This document shows, in pieces, positions 1-7,388 of a stretch of DNA of 23,587 nt. The notes beneath the pieces are model-generated. The model did no database searches, had not been told where the DNA came from, and saw nothing but the letters and a program-made list of their open reading frames with translations. Origin of the DNA: Nitrospira sp. Lineage in GTDB: Bacteria; Nitrospirota; Nitrospiria; Nitrospirales; Nitrospiraceae. The stretch's first letter is position 1, and every line of letters starts with the position of its first letter. The translations under genes and the position numbers were made by a program. Location of the stretch: assembly GCA_020697375.1 (NCBI GenBank), contig JAJFBJ010000049.1:1-23587 (forward strand), read 5' to 3'.

Positions 1-291
1 GATGCCGCCTTGGCCGATGCCGGGCGCACGTTGCAGAGAGACGCCGAATTGCGCCTCATGCTGCACGATGGAGTGCAGGGTCTGGTCGAGGCGCTCGCCA
101 CGAGACATAGCGACAAGATTGGCGCATTAGTGGCCGACACGGTGCGGGAATGGTCTCCGGCTCAGATGGTGGAGACCATCGAACGGGAAGTCGGGAAAGA
201 TCTGCAGTACATTCGCATCAACGGGACGATCGTCGGGGGCCTGTTGGGGTTGCTCCTCCATGCCCTGGCTCTGTTGATCGGGGGACGGTAA
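1..291 (+). CDS. DUF445 family membrane protein, C-terminal fragment
   Basis: The reading frame is open from base 1, so the gene begins upstream of the window and only its last 96 residues are seen. They comprise an amphipathic helical stretch, then the segment YIRINGTIVGGLLGLLLH and a final hydrophobic helix ending in IGGR. That near-terminal 'INGTxVGGLxGLLLH' pattern is the hallmark I associate with the DUF445 (YheB/YjiN-like) family: membrane proteins of unknown role with a long coiled cytoplasmic region and terminal membrane helices. The next gene lies on the other strand and appears unrelated. The family call is fairly secure; function is unknown. Confidence 0.8.
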   Translation, partial: DAALADAGRTLQRDAELRLMLHDGVQGLVEALATRHSDKIGALVADTVREWSPAQMVETIEREVGKDLQYIRINGTIVGGLLGLLLHALALLIGGR

Positions 292-342
292 ACATAACCA
301 TGGCGCCAGTATCCGCCCGAAAGTTGATGCGAACGGCATGCG

Positions 343-722
343 TTAGGCGGCTGTGACGGCAGCCTTTTCTAGCAATTCATGAATCAGCGACTGATAGGGC
401 TTTCTTTGTTTGGCGGCCATCTTGCGAAGTTGGCTCAACAGCTTCGGGGAGAGGCGAATGGCGATTAACTGGCTGATGATCCTGAACTTTTCCTTTTCAT
501 GATCCGTCCTCCGTATCGTATATACGACAAGCAACAATCGATTGATCGAGGATAGTCCAAGGCGTTTGAACCGTTGGACCCGATCAGAATGTGCCACGTC
601 CTCCAATCGAGTCCGCTCGCATCGCTGAAGACTGTGGCCGCTTCCTCAAATGGGACACCGTGCTTCTCGAAGTTGGCAACGGCCTTCGGGATGTCCCGCG
701 TCAACACATTCTCGTATATGCG
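343..722 (-). pseudogene. Decayed BrnT-type toxin joined to an antitoxin C-terminus
   Basis: Two overlapping frames on the minus strand together read as one BrnT (DUF497) toxin. The first (from about 722, or GTG at 707) gives AVANFEKHGVPFEEAATVF and runs to GLDW near 600. The sequence then continues one frame over as EDVAHSDRVQRFKRLGLSS and LLLVVYTIRR up to FRIIS. Adding one G in the TGG near 600 would restore the frame. After RIIS, where BrnT normally continues with an Ala-Arg-rich tail, the protein switches to IAIRLSPKLLSQLRKMAAKQ and PYQSLIHELLEKA, which resembles the ribbon-helix-helix C-terminus of BrnA/CopG antitoxins. So there is a probable 1-base deletion plus a larger deletion that fused toxin to antitoxin. 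Intact BrnT is a ribonuclease-type toxin neutralised by BrnA; this copy should be inactive. Confidence 0.7.
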
Positions 723-773
723 CTAATGTGCTCCGCGCCGCAAGTCTGAGGGTGGGAATGGGCTGCATGCTCC

Positions 774-2132
774 TCAGGAAATTTGTGGCTCGCCGGGACG
801 CGTGGCTTCGGCAGGGCAGGGCAGCGCCTCTGGTTCTCTGGCAGGCTTGGCTTGTCCGACATCGAGCAGGATGGCGACGAGCATGTCGCTCATGACGTTC
901 ACTCCCGACCGCGCTCTGGCCACGATCCAATCCACCGTCATGATGAGCGGAATGGCCGCGACGATGACGTGATCCGGCAGCCCGGCGGCGGCAAGAACCA
1001 GCGGCAACACGATCAGTCCCGCTTCCGGAATGCCGGCCACGCCGGCCCCGGCGATGATCGACGCGAGGACGATCAATACCTGTTTCGCCAGCGGCAGATC
1101 GAAGCCCAACGCCTGGGCGAGAAAGAGCGCGGCCATCGCTTCATAGAGGGTGATGCCGTCGTTGTTGAGGTTCGTGCCGACGCAGGCGGCGAGGCGAGAC
1201 GATTGAATCGAGACCTGCATGCGCTCGAGACAGCGGAGCGTGATGGGCACGGTCGCGAGGCTGCTGTTGCAGGACAGGGCGGTCATGATCGCGTCGGCCC
1301 CCTGCCCGATGTAGACCTTCGGCGGCTTTTTCCCCACCAGCCAGGCCACGAGCGGATAATAGACGAGCCCATGGATGGCGAGGCCTGCGAGCATGGCGGC
1401 AAGAAAGATCCAAAGGACGGAGAAGACGCCGACGCCAGATTTGCCCACCACCTGCGCCACGACGCCGAACACCGCGAGCGGGACCAGCAGGATGATCCAA
1501 CCGAGTATCTGCACGAGCCAGGCATAGATGTTCTCGATGGCGCGCACGAGGAAATTGACCGCCCCGGCGGACCGGTCCGTCTCGCTCCGTACCAGCCGCA
1601 GCGTGGCGCCGATGATCAGAGCGAGGAGCACGACACCGATCACGTTGTTGCTGGAGAAAGGCGCCATGATAGTCCGGGGAATATAGGACAGGAGGTCCCC
1701 GATCGGGCTCTGCGTGCCGCCCGGCAAGGTCCCAAGGCTGGGCGTCGTGAGCCTCGAGCCCGGCACCAAGTGGAGCAATTCATCGACGTGGCCCAACCAG
1801 GCCAGGCCGGGCTCCCAGGTATTCATGATGACCAAGCCGATCGTCATGGCGACGGAAACGTTGACGAGGCATATCAGGAGCAGCTTGCCTCCCTGGCGGA
1901 GCGGCAGGCTGGTGCGGATGAGCGCATCGAGGATCGCGAAGAAGATGAGCGGGATGGCGAGCGTCTTGAGCAGGGTGACGACGAACAGGCCCAGTTTGCC
2001 CAATTGTTCATTCCGCAGGCTGCCCATATAGGGCTCCTGACCGAAGAGGACTCCGAGCAGAGCGCCGCATGCCACGGCGATGAGCACTTGCGTATAGAGC
2101 GGTAGCGAGATGCAGTTGGCTGCCGGCTTCAT
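774..2132 (-). CDS. Dicarboxylate/amino acid:cation symporter (DAACS family)
   Basis: This 452-aa polytopic protein has the family's usual length and should import a dicarboxylate or amino acid with Na+ or H+ across the inner membrane. Family landmarks in order are an N-terminal helix with VLFGQEPYMG, FFAILDALIRTSLP, SNNVIGVVLLALIIGATLR, hairpin 1 with ALSCNSSLATVPITL, TM7 with NLNNDGITLYEA, hairpin 2 with AGVAGIPEAGLIVLPLVL, and TM8 with DWIVARARSGVNVMSD. TM7 carries NNDGI where most members have NMDGT. In TM8 the Arg that binds the side-chain carboxylate is present, but the Asp that binds the amino group in aspartate carriers aligns with Ala. This favours a dicarboxylate over an amino acid (inference). 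The ATG at 2132 has only a weak upstream purine stretch. It is on the same strand as the phosphatidyltransferase, 243 bp away. Confidence 0.88.
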   Translation of the reverse strand: MKPAANCISLPLYTQVLIAVACGALLGVLFGQEPYMGSLRNEQLGKLGLFVVTLLKTLAIPLIFFAILDALIRTSLPLRQGGKLLLICLVNVSVAMTIGLVIMNTWEPGLAWLGHVDELLHLVPGSRLTTPSLGTLPGGTQSPIGDLLSYIPRTIMAPFSSNNVIGVVLLALIIGATLRLVRSETDRSAGAVNFLVRAIENIYAWLVQILGWIILLVPLAVFGVVAQVVGKSGVGVFSVLWIFLAAMLAGLAIHGLVYYPLVAWLVGKKPPKVYIGQGADAIMTALSCNSSLATVPITLRCLERMQVSIQSSRLAACVGTNLNNDGITLYEAMAALFLAQALGFDLPLAKQVLIVLASIIAGAGVAGIPEAGLIVLPLVLAAAGLPDHVIVAAIPLIMTVDWIVARARSGVNVMSDMLVAILLDVGQAKPAREPEALPCPAEATRPGEPQIS

Positions 2133-2375
2133 GTTGTCTTCAGTGTCTTTCGAAAATCCTGGAAGAATATTCGATTCTCACCTGGATAACACTCTACTGG
2201 AAAAAAGGCTAGCAGCGGAGGGACGGTGTGAGAAATGAAGCAACCAGAGGCGCCTGGCTGGGGACGGTAGATCCCGCGCTGCGGGATAAGAGTCTCTCTG
2301 TTAACCTCTCCCGCGAACAATTAGGCAACCGGATGCCTGTCGCCCGATGAACGGTATCTCTCCGTGCCGAGGCGG
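2133..2375. other. Intergenic spacer with a GC-rich hairpin
   Basis: This gap separates two minus-strand genes. It holds a perfect 7-bp inverted repeat, ATCCCGC (2271-2277) and GCGGGAT (2281-2287), with a 3-base loop. No T-run follows the hairpin on either strand, so I do not call it a terminator; it would lie in the leader of the symporter mRNA. Short open frames crossing the spacer show no family features. No confident promoter was recognised. Confidence 0.4.
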
Positions 2376-2972
2376 CTATATTTTCGGTAGGCGCAGGGTC
2401 TTGCTGATCATCAAGCTGCCGGACAAGACGAACAGCAACGACAGGGGATGGCAGTCCAAAGATCCGACGGTCCAGTAGCCCCAATAGAGATCTTCGCCCA
2501 GCCGGTTCTGCCAGCCGGCCACAGCCAGCACGGCGGTCAGCAGAAAGGTGCTAGGAATGGGCGTGCCTTCGAAATAGGCCACCTTGTCGCCGCCCTGAGA
2601 GAGGCCTTCGGCTGTCACGTTGTACCGGGCCAGCCGGCTGACCCCGCAGCAGACGAAATAAATCAGCGCCATCCAGTCCCATCCTCCGCGCAAGCCCGCG
2701 GCGAATCCGAGCGCTGCCGGAGCGATCCCGAATGAAATGATGTCCGCCAGCGAATCCAACTCGCGCCCAAGCGCCGAATGCTCGTGCCGCCACCGGGCCA
2801 CGCGGCCGTCGAGCCAGTCGAAGAGCAGGGCAGCCGGCGTCATGGCCGCGGCGGCGAAGAAGTGCACCGGCGATCGGTTGCCCATGTAGAGCATGCAGAA
2901 GAAGACGGCCGCGACTCCGCAGGCGGCGTTGGCCAGCGTCAACACGTCGGCCAGGTGAAACTCGCGGATCAT
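2376..2972 (-). CDS. pssA: CDP-alcohol phosphatidyltransferase, probably phosphatidylserine synthase
   Basis: A 198-aa membrane enzyme that transfers a phosphatidyl group from CDP-diacylglycerol to an alcohol, probably serine, the first step to phosphatidylethanolamine. The complete family signature D-x2-DG-x2-AR-x8-G-x3-D-x3-D is present, starting DWLDGRVARW and ending GRELDSLAD. The N-terminus LADVLTLANAACGVAAVFF matches PssA proteins, and about six hydrophobic helices follow. I chose the ATG at 2972 because the family homology begins there; the frame extends to 3089, but those 39 residues are unlike the family. Neither start has a clear ribosome site. The acceptor alcohol cannot be read from the sequence, so a PssA role is likely but not proven; the active-site signature is certain. 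Confidence 0.82.
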   Translation of the reverse strand: MIREFHLADVLTLANAACGVAAVFFCMLYMGNRSPVHFFAAAAMTPAALLFDWLDGRVARWRHEHSALGRELDSLADIISFGIAPAALGFAAGLRGGWDWMALIYFVCCGVSRLARYNVTAEGLSQGGDKVAYFEGTPIPSTFLLTAVLAVAGWQNRLGEDLYWGYWTVGSLDCHPLSLLFVLSGSLMISKTLRLPKI

Positions 2973-3138
2973 CGAGAAGTGTTTGCGGGGGGTGGCGGCC
3001 ACGCAAGAAAATCTACGCGTGAATGCGTGCAATGTCCAGCCGGAGCCTGGAAGCCGGCCCTTGATTTGGCAGGCGGCGTCAAAGCCCACCGTTTATTCTG
3101 GATGCGGCTTTTTTTACGAGTGAATCAGGCGGGAATGC

Positions 3139-4239
3139 TTAAAACGCTACCCTGTACCGGGTGCTGCGGCCGGCGCCGAAAGGTTCGAAGATCCTCTTAT
3201 CCGTAAGATCTTGCAAATCACGCGTTGCGGTCGGCTTTGACGCGCCGGTGATGGACATGTATTTCTTGGCGCTCATGCCGCCCTCGAATCCTTCGGGGCC
3301 TTCTTCAAGCATCCTGCGCAGGATCTGCAATTGCCGCTCGTTCAGCTGCTCTGAAAAACGGTTGAACAGCCGGCTCTTGTTCAGCGTGAACTCAATATGT
3401 TCTTCCGCCTGGATCTGCGCGGACAGCGCCATGGCAGCGAACCACTTCACCCATGATGAGATGTCGTTGGAGCCCTGCCCTTCCTGCAGCGCCTTGTAAT
3501 AGCGTTTCTTGTCCGCTTCAATCGCGCGCGACAGGCTCAACAGCACCGGGCGGCCGGCTCCCTGCGAAAGAGCCTTCTCCGACAATGCTCTGCCGATCCG
3601 GCCGTTGCCGTCTTCGAACGGATGAATCGATTCAAAATACAGATGAGCCACCGCCGATCGCACCACGGCTTTCCTGATTTCATTGTTTCCGCCCGGAGCC
3701 GTCTCATTGAACCAGCGGATGAAACGGTTCATCTCGTCGGGCACCCGCGATGAGGGTAATGCCTCGAAATGCACCTTTTCTTTTCCTGCCGGCCCTGAAA
3801 TCACCTGCATTGGTTCGGGATGATTGCGCCACAGGCCGGCCTCGATGTGCCTGCTCCCCGACATAATCATTCTGTGCCACTCGAACAGCTTTTCTTCGGA
3901 GAGCGACTTCGCGAAACTCTTTCGCGCATCGACCATCAGCGCGGCGGCCCCCTCTGCCCGCCTGTCCCCCGCACGCGCGCCGCCGTCCAATCCCAAATTC
4001 CGCCGGATCGATGACATGACATCCCGGCGGCTCAGAAGTTCTCCCTCAATCGCCGAAGTCTTGATTGCTTCAGCAACCATCATTTCCACCGACGTTTCCA
4101 GTTGATCCTCCTCGTTCAGCCCGCTCAGCAACCCCCTCGCGCGTCCCGTTCTTTCCGCAAACGCCAGCAAGTCGTCTTCCGCGCCGGAGAGGTCATAGCG
4201 GAATAAAGGCCAGTCTTGCTGCTGCCAGTTGTACCTCAT
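3139..4239 (-). CDS. Fic family protein with DUF4172-like N-terminus and C-terminal winged helix
   Basis: A 366-aa Fic protein. Fic domains usually transfer AMP from ATP to a target protein hydroxyl. The N-terminal ~90 residues (RYNWQQQDWPLFRYD) are DUF4172-like and contain TSAIEGE (residues 61-67), which fits the [S/T]xxxE[G/N] inhibitory helix, so activity is probably self-restrained (class II). The catalytic loop HPFEDGNGRIGRAL starts at His206 and is intact. Residues ~295-366 look like a winged helix (MSAKKYMSITGASKPTATRD), suggesting DNA binding. The ATG at 4239 is chosen because the family begins with it; the frame is open to 4416. That ATG overlaps one arm of an inverted repeat and lacks a ribosome site, so initiation may be leaderless or use an upstream codon such as ATG 4281. 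Autoregulation is inferred. The target is unknown. Confidence 0.88.
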   Translation of the reverse strand: MRYNWQQQDWPLFRYDLSGAEDDLLAFAERTGRARGLLSGLNEEDQLETSVEMMVAEAIKTSAIEGELLSRRDVMSSIRRNLGLDGGARAGDRRAEGAAALMVDARKSFAKSLSEEKLFEWHRMIMSGSRHIEAGLWRNHPEPMQVISGPAGKEKVHFEALPSSRVPDEMNRFIRWFNETAPGGNNEIRKAVVRSAVAHLYFESIHPFEDGNGRIGRALSEKALSQGAGRPVLLSLSRAIEADKKRYYKALQEGQGSNDISSWVKWFAAMALSAQIQAEEHIEFTLNKSRLFNRFSEQLNERQLQILRRMLEEGPEGFEGGMSAKKYMSITGASKPTATRDLQDLTDKRIFEPFGAGRSTRYRVAF

Positions 4240-4312
4240 GAGCCGATCGTACCATACAATCGGCTCACTGATCGGCAACATTGTGAGCCGATTACGACGA
4301 ATAAACGGCTCA
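4239..4312. promoter_or_regulatory. Tandem 29-bp inverted repeats over the fic start (putative operators)
   Basis: TGAGCCGAT (4239-4247) and ATCGGCTCA (4259-4267) form one inverted repeat with an 11-bp spacer. TGAGCCGAT (4284-4292) and AACGGCTCA (4304-4312) form a second with the same spacer and one mismatch. The two units start 45 bp apart. The first overlaps the fic ATG at 4237-4239. Equal spacing and sequence-specific half-sites are typical of dimeric repressor operators; the Fic protein's own C-terminal winged helix is the obvious candidate ligand (inference). Confidence 0.6.
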
Positions 4313-4456
4313 CAGGCATTCGACTCCCGTGAAATACAACTATGAGCAATCACTGGTCGTACCCGTGACGGACAGTCGAGCTGTATGGCGAACAAGGACA
4401 TCACGCGAGACAGCATTGCCGGAACATCTTTTTCAGTCTGCTGCGCATAATGATGC

Positions 4457-4485
4457 TTGACCGGCTCTTAGAAGCCGCGTACAGG
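4457..4485 (+). promoter_or_regulatory. Possible sigma-70-type promoter for the 4510 gene
   Basis: TTGACC (4457-4462, 5 of 6 to the -35 consensus) is separated by exactly 17 bp from TACAGG (4480-4485), a poor -10 match (3 of 6). It would start transcription just before the strong ribosome site at 4499-4504 and so fits the start chosen at 4510. It is weak evidence on its own. Confidence 0.3.
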
Positions 4486-4509
4486 AAAGCGTTCAACCAG
4501 GAGGAACCT

Positions 4510-4767
4510 ATGCCACCCAAGAGAAAGGTGCCGCGGAAGTCTGGACGGGGTCGATCGGCCGACCCGGCAAGAAAGGGCGCCGCGGCCAAGAGCGGAGAAG
4601 CCGGAATGACCCGCCGGCTGCAAGAGTTGGTCGAGCGGATCGATATGGTGCTACCGGAAGTGGCGGCCAGGGTTGCGGCGCTTGAGCATCTCTTGATCGA
4701 CCTGAAACTCTGCACGCGGGATGACTTGCGCGCCGCGCGGGAATTCGTGCGGGTGCAGGAAGAGTAA
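4510..4767 (+). CDS. Small basic/coiled protein of unknown function
   Basis: An 85-aa protein I do not recognise. The ATG at 4510 is preceded by a strong ribosome site (CAGGAGGAACCT), which decides the start; the frame is also open from 4450 without such a site. The first ~35 residues are Lys/Arg/Gly/Ala rich and probably disordered (PPKRKVPRKSGRGRS). The rest is predicted helical and possibly coiled coil: RLQELVERIDMVLPEVAARV, then ALEHLLIDLKLCTRDDL. There is no signal peptide or membrane helix. It ends 8 bp before the VIT/CCC1 transporter start, so the two are almost certainly cotranscribed, though a shared role cannot be claimed. Confidence 0.65.
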   Translation: MPPKRKVPRKSGRGRSADPARKGAAAKSGEAGMTRRLQELVERIDMVLPEVAARVAALEHLLIDLKLCTRDDLRAAREFVRVQEE

Positions 4768-4775
4768 ACGGTCCC

Positions 4776-5471
4776 ATGCCGGCGACTCCCCATATCGAAA
4801 CGCATTTCACGGCGACGGCGACCGTTCGCGACATCGTCATCGGCATGGCAGACGGGTTGACAGTGCCCTTTGCGCTGGCGGCGGGCTTATCGGGTGCGGT
4901 GACCTCTTCGGCCCTTGTGGTGACGGCCGGTCTGGCTGAAATTGCCGCCGGTTCGATTGCGATGGGGCTAGGTGGCTATCTCGCGGCAAAAACCGATCTG
5001 GAACATTATCGATCGGAACGGAAGCGGGAGTGGCGGGAAACGGAGCGCATTCCGGAAGAGGAAGCGGAAGAGGTGTCCCGGATTTTCCGCGGCTATGGAA
5101 TGCGCGACGAACAAATCGCGCCCTTGATCGAGACGTTGCGGGCCAATCCGTCGCAGTGGGTGGACTTCATGATGCGGTTTGAGCTGGGATTGGATGTGCC
5201 CGATCCCAAACGCGCCCGCATCAGCGCCTGGACGATTGCCCTGTCCTATATCGTCGGCGGGCTCATTCCCCTGATGCCCTACATCATTTTTCCCGACATC
5301 CTCACGGCGCTCTGGTGGTCCGTGGCGGTGACGCCGGTGGCGCTGTTTGTGTTCGGCTATGTGAAGAGCGGGTTCACCGGGGTGCCGCCCTGGCGCGGGG
5401 GACTCCAGACGCTGTTGGTCGGCGGCTTGGCCGCGGCAGCCGCCTTCGGCATCGCCAGACTCCTCGGGTGA
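4776..5471 (+). CDS. VIT1/CCC1 family Fe2+/Mn2+ transporter
   Basis: A 231-aa inner-membrane protein of the vacuolar iron transporter family, which moves Fe2+ or Mn2+ out of the cytoplasm. TM1 has IVIGMADGLTVPFALAAGLS and TM2 has AEIAAGSIAMGLGGYLAAKT, both strongly family-like. A long acidic helical segment follows (YRSERKREWRETERIPEEE) with WVDFMMRFELGL; in plant VIT1 the equivalent Glu and Met residues form a cytoplasmic metal-binding site. Three more hydrophobic helices complete the protein (ISAWTIALSYIVGGLIPLMP, ALWWSVAVTPVALFVFGYV and the C-terminal Ala-rich helix). The start is 8 bp after the small upstream gene. Transport of iron or manganese is expected; which one, and whether it serves detoxification, is not visible. 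Confidence 0.87.
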   Translation: MPATPHIETHFTATATVRDIVIGMADGLTVPFALAAGLSGAVTSSALVVTAGLAEIAAGSIAMGLGGYLAAKTDLEHYRSERKREWRETERIPEEEAEEVSRIFRGYGMRDEQIAPLIETLRANPSQWVDFMMRFELGLDVPDPKRARISAWTIALSYIVGGLIPLMPYIIFPDILTALWWSVAVTPVALFVFGYVKSGFTGVPPWRGGLQTLLVGGLAAAAAFGIARLLG

Positions 5472-5519
5472 AGGTCGGCCGCGTTTACTTTCCTTATCCT
5501 GCCTCGTTAGACTGCCTGG

Positions 5520-7262
5520 ATGAACATTGAACAGCCGTTTTCTGCCGTTCCCACCGAGCCGCTTTCTACCGATCCTGTCGATCGCGTCATCGGCTATCAC
5601 GTTCGCACTAAACATCATTTCAATCGTTACGCGAGGTCCCTCGGATTTCTGGATTGGGCGAATCAACCTAATCCCTTCCGGCGATTTGACGGCTCGCCGC
5701 TCGTACGATTGCCGCTGTTGAAGGACGATGAGGAGCCGTCGTCACCTTCGTACGACGCGATCTATCAGCCTGGCGCGGCGCCCTCGCAGCCGCTGACCAT
5801 CAAGGCGCTCTCGCGGTTCCTCGAATTGGCTCTCGGGCTGTCGGCTTGGAAGAAGGCGGGGGAGTCGGAATGGGCGCTCCGGAACAATCCTTCATCGGGC
5901 AACCTCCATCCGACGGAAGGCTACGTGCTGCTCCCGCCGGCCGATGGACTCGGCCTGATGCCAGGTCTCCATCATTACGCCTCGAAGGAACATGGCCTGG
6001 AGTTACGCGCTGCATTTCCTCCGGAGGCCATCGGGCGTTTGCTGGCCGCCTTTCCGCACGGCGCCTTTCTGTTCGGCTTGACCTCCGTACATTGGCGGGA
6101 AGCCTGGAAGTATGGCGAGCGGGCGTTCCGCTACTGCAACCATGATGTCGGCCATGCGATCGGCTCCGCGCGCATTGCAGCGGCAACCCTCGGCTGGAAT
6201 ATGGCGTTGTTGGATGGCATCCCTCAAAATACGGCGGCGATGCTGCTTGGGACTCATCGGAAGGAAGATTTCGGCGATGTGGAGCCGGAACATCCCGATT
6301 GTCTGGCTGTGATATGGCCTGTCGGGGACGTGAGGGGTGAGATTCCATTGTTTCTCGATCCTAATGCGGTGCAGGATTTGGCCGCCGGGCCATGGCATGG
6401 CAAGGCCAATCCGTTGAGCCGCGAGCATGGAGTGGACTGGGAGATCATCGACGAGGCGGCGGAGGCGTCATGGAAGACCAGGGATGAGAAGCCGGAGGTT
6501 CCATTGCACGGTTCCCCTGATCAGGCATCCCTTCACCCCTTATCTCGTATGCCTCACGCGCCTTCCGCCGGCCAGATCATCCGGCAACGGCGCAGCGCGG
6601 TTTCATTCGACGCCCGGACGGCTATCCCGGCCGCGACCTTCTTCCACATGCTCAAGCGCCTGATGCCCCTGGTCGATCGGCCGCAGTTGGACCGGCCGAT
6701 GCCGTGGGATGTGTTGCCGTGGGAGCCGGCGATCCATCTGATGCTGTTCGTGCATCGGGTGGAAGGACTCGAACCAGGTCTGTACATGCTCCCGCGCGAT
6801 CCAAGGAAGCTGCCGCTGCTGCAGCAGTCGATGAACCCGGAACTGGAATGGACTCCCGCGCCCGGTTCTCCGGACGATCTTCCGCTCTATTGGCTGTTGC
6901 GGGGCGATGCGCAGCGCCTGGCCGCGCAGGTCAGTTGTAACCAGGGTATCGCCGGAGACAGCGCCTTTTCGCTCGGCATGCTGGCTGAGTTCGAGGGGCG
7001 CTTGCGACAGGAGGGCGCCTGGTGGTATCCACGGCTGTTCTGGGAAGCCGGCCTCGTCGGACAGGTGTTGTACCTGGAGGCCGAGGCGGCCGGCGTGCGG
7101 GGCACCGGCATCGGCTGTTTCTTCGACGATCCGGTGCATGAGATCGTGGGCATCAAGGATCTGACCATTCAGTCGCTCTATCACTTCACCATCGGCGGGC
7201 CGGTAGACGACGAGCGTTTGATGACGCTGCCGCCCTACCACCATCTGGATCGTCGTTCGTAA
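5520..7262 (+). CDS. SagB/ThcOx family dehydrogenase (duplicated nitroreductase fold)
   Basis: A 580-aa soluble protein with two nitroreductase-like halves. The N-terminal segment (VIGYHVRTKHHFNRYARS, then LGFLDWANQPNPFRRFDG) is the lead-in typical of this family. Half one (about 95-300) has WALRNNPSSGNLHPTEGYVL, the FMN-binding NPSSGNLHP signature, and REAWKYGERAFRYCNHDVGH. Half two (about 355-575) opens with IIRQRRSAVSFDARTAIPA and ends with the GTGIGCFFDDPVHEI segment. SagB-type enzymes oxidise azolines in thiazole/oxazole peptide clusters, but no cyclodehydratase or precursor peptide is visible here, so the substrate is unknown; many environmental bacteria carry such stand-alone copies. 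It follows the VIT gene by 48 bp and may share its transcript. No strong ribosome site precedes the ATG. Confidence 0.85.
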   Translation: MNIEQPFSAVPTEPLSTDPVDRVIGYHVRTKHHFNRYARSLGFLDWANQPNPFRRFDGSPLVRLPLLKDDEEPSSPSYDAIYQPGAAPSQPLTIKALSRFLELALGLSAWKKAGESEWALRNNPSSGNLHPTEGYVLLPPADGLGLMPGLHHYASKEHGLELRAAFPPEAIGRLLAAFPHGAFLFGLTSVHWREAWKYGERAFRYCNHDVGHAIGSARIAAATLGWNMALLDGIPQNTAAMLLGTHRKEDFGDVEPEHPDCLAVIWPVGDVRGEIPLFLDPNAVQDLAAGPWHGKANPLSREHGVDWEIIDEAAEASWKTRDEKPEVPLHGSPDQASLHPLSRMPHAPSAGQIIRQRRSAVSFDARTAIPAATFFHMLKRLMPLVDRPQLDRPMPWDVLPWEPAIHLMLFVHRVEGLEPGLYMLPRDPRKLPLLQQSMNPELEWTPAPGSPDDLPLYWLLRGDAQRLAAQVSCNQGIAGDSAFSLGMLAEFEGRLRQEGAWWYPRLFWEAGLVGQVLYLEAEAAGVRGTGIGCFFDDPVHEIVGIKDLTIQSLYHFTIGGPVDDERLMTLPPYHHLDRRS

Positions 7263-7388
7263 AGCGGGAGCGATAAGTATGTATCTGATGATTGATCGAT
7301 CTGACGATCTGTTGAATGTCCGACAATCATCAGATAAACAGATCTACCGATCAACAGATCGATAGATTCTCAATAAGGGTACCAGCGC
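7263..7388. repeat. Spacer with interleaved inverted repeats
   Basis: Three perfect inverted repeats overlap here. Stem A is TATCTGATGATTG (7282-7294) with 7324-7336 (13 of 13). Stem B is CGATCTGTTGA (7305-7315) with 7351-7361 (11 of 11). Stem C is ATCGATCTG (7295-7303) with 7355-7363 (9 of 9). A and B are interleaved, so in RNA they would form a pseudoknot or alternate structures; B and C compete for the same right arm. GATCTGTT (7306-7313) can also pair with 7337-7344. Six GATC tetramers fall within 7294-7360. It lies in the leader of the 7389 gene. Function is unknown. Confidence 0.55.

Noticed and set aside
783..2105. Long plus-strand open frame (440 codons) opposite the symporter
   Set aside because: It is exactly antisense to a well-supported gene, is full of Asp/Arg/His/Gln in the pattern of GC-rich reverse reading, and has no family features.
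2209..2484. Minus-strand open frame of 91 codons overlapping the end of the phosphatidyltransferase
   Set aside because: It runs out of frame from inside a supported gene into the spacer and has no family pattern.
5520..7262. A thiazole/oxazole-modified peptide biosynthesis cluster around the SagB-like gene
   Set aside because: No cyclodehydratase, precursor peptide or dedicated exporter was found on either side.
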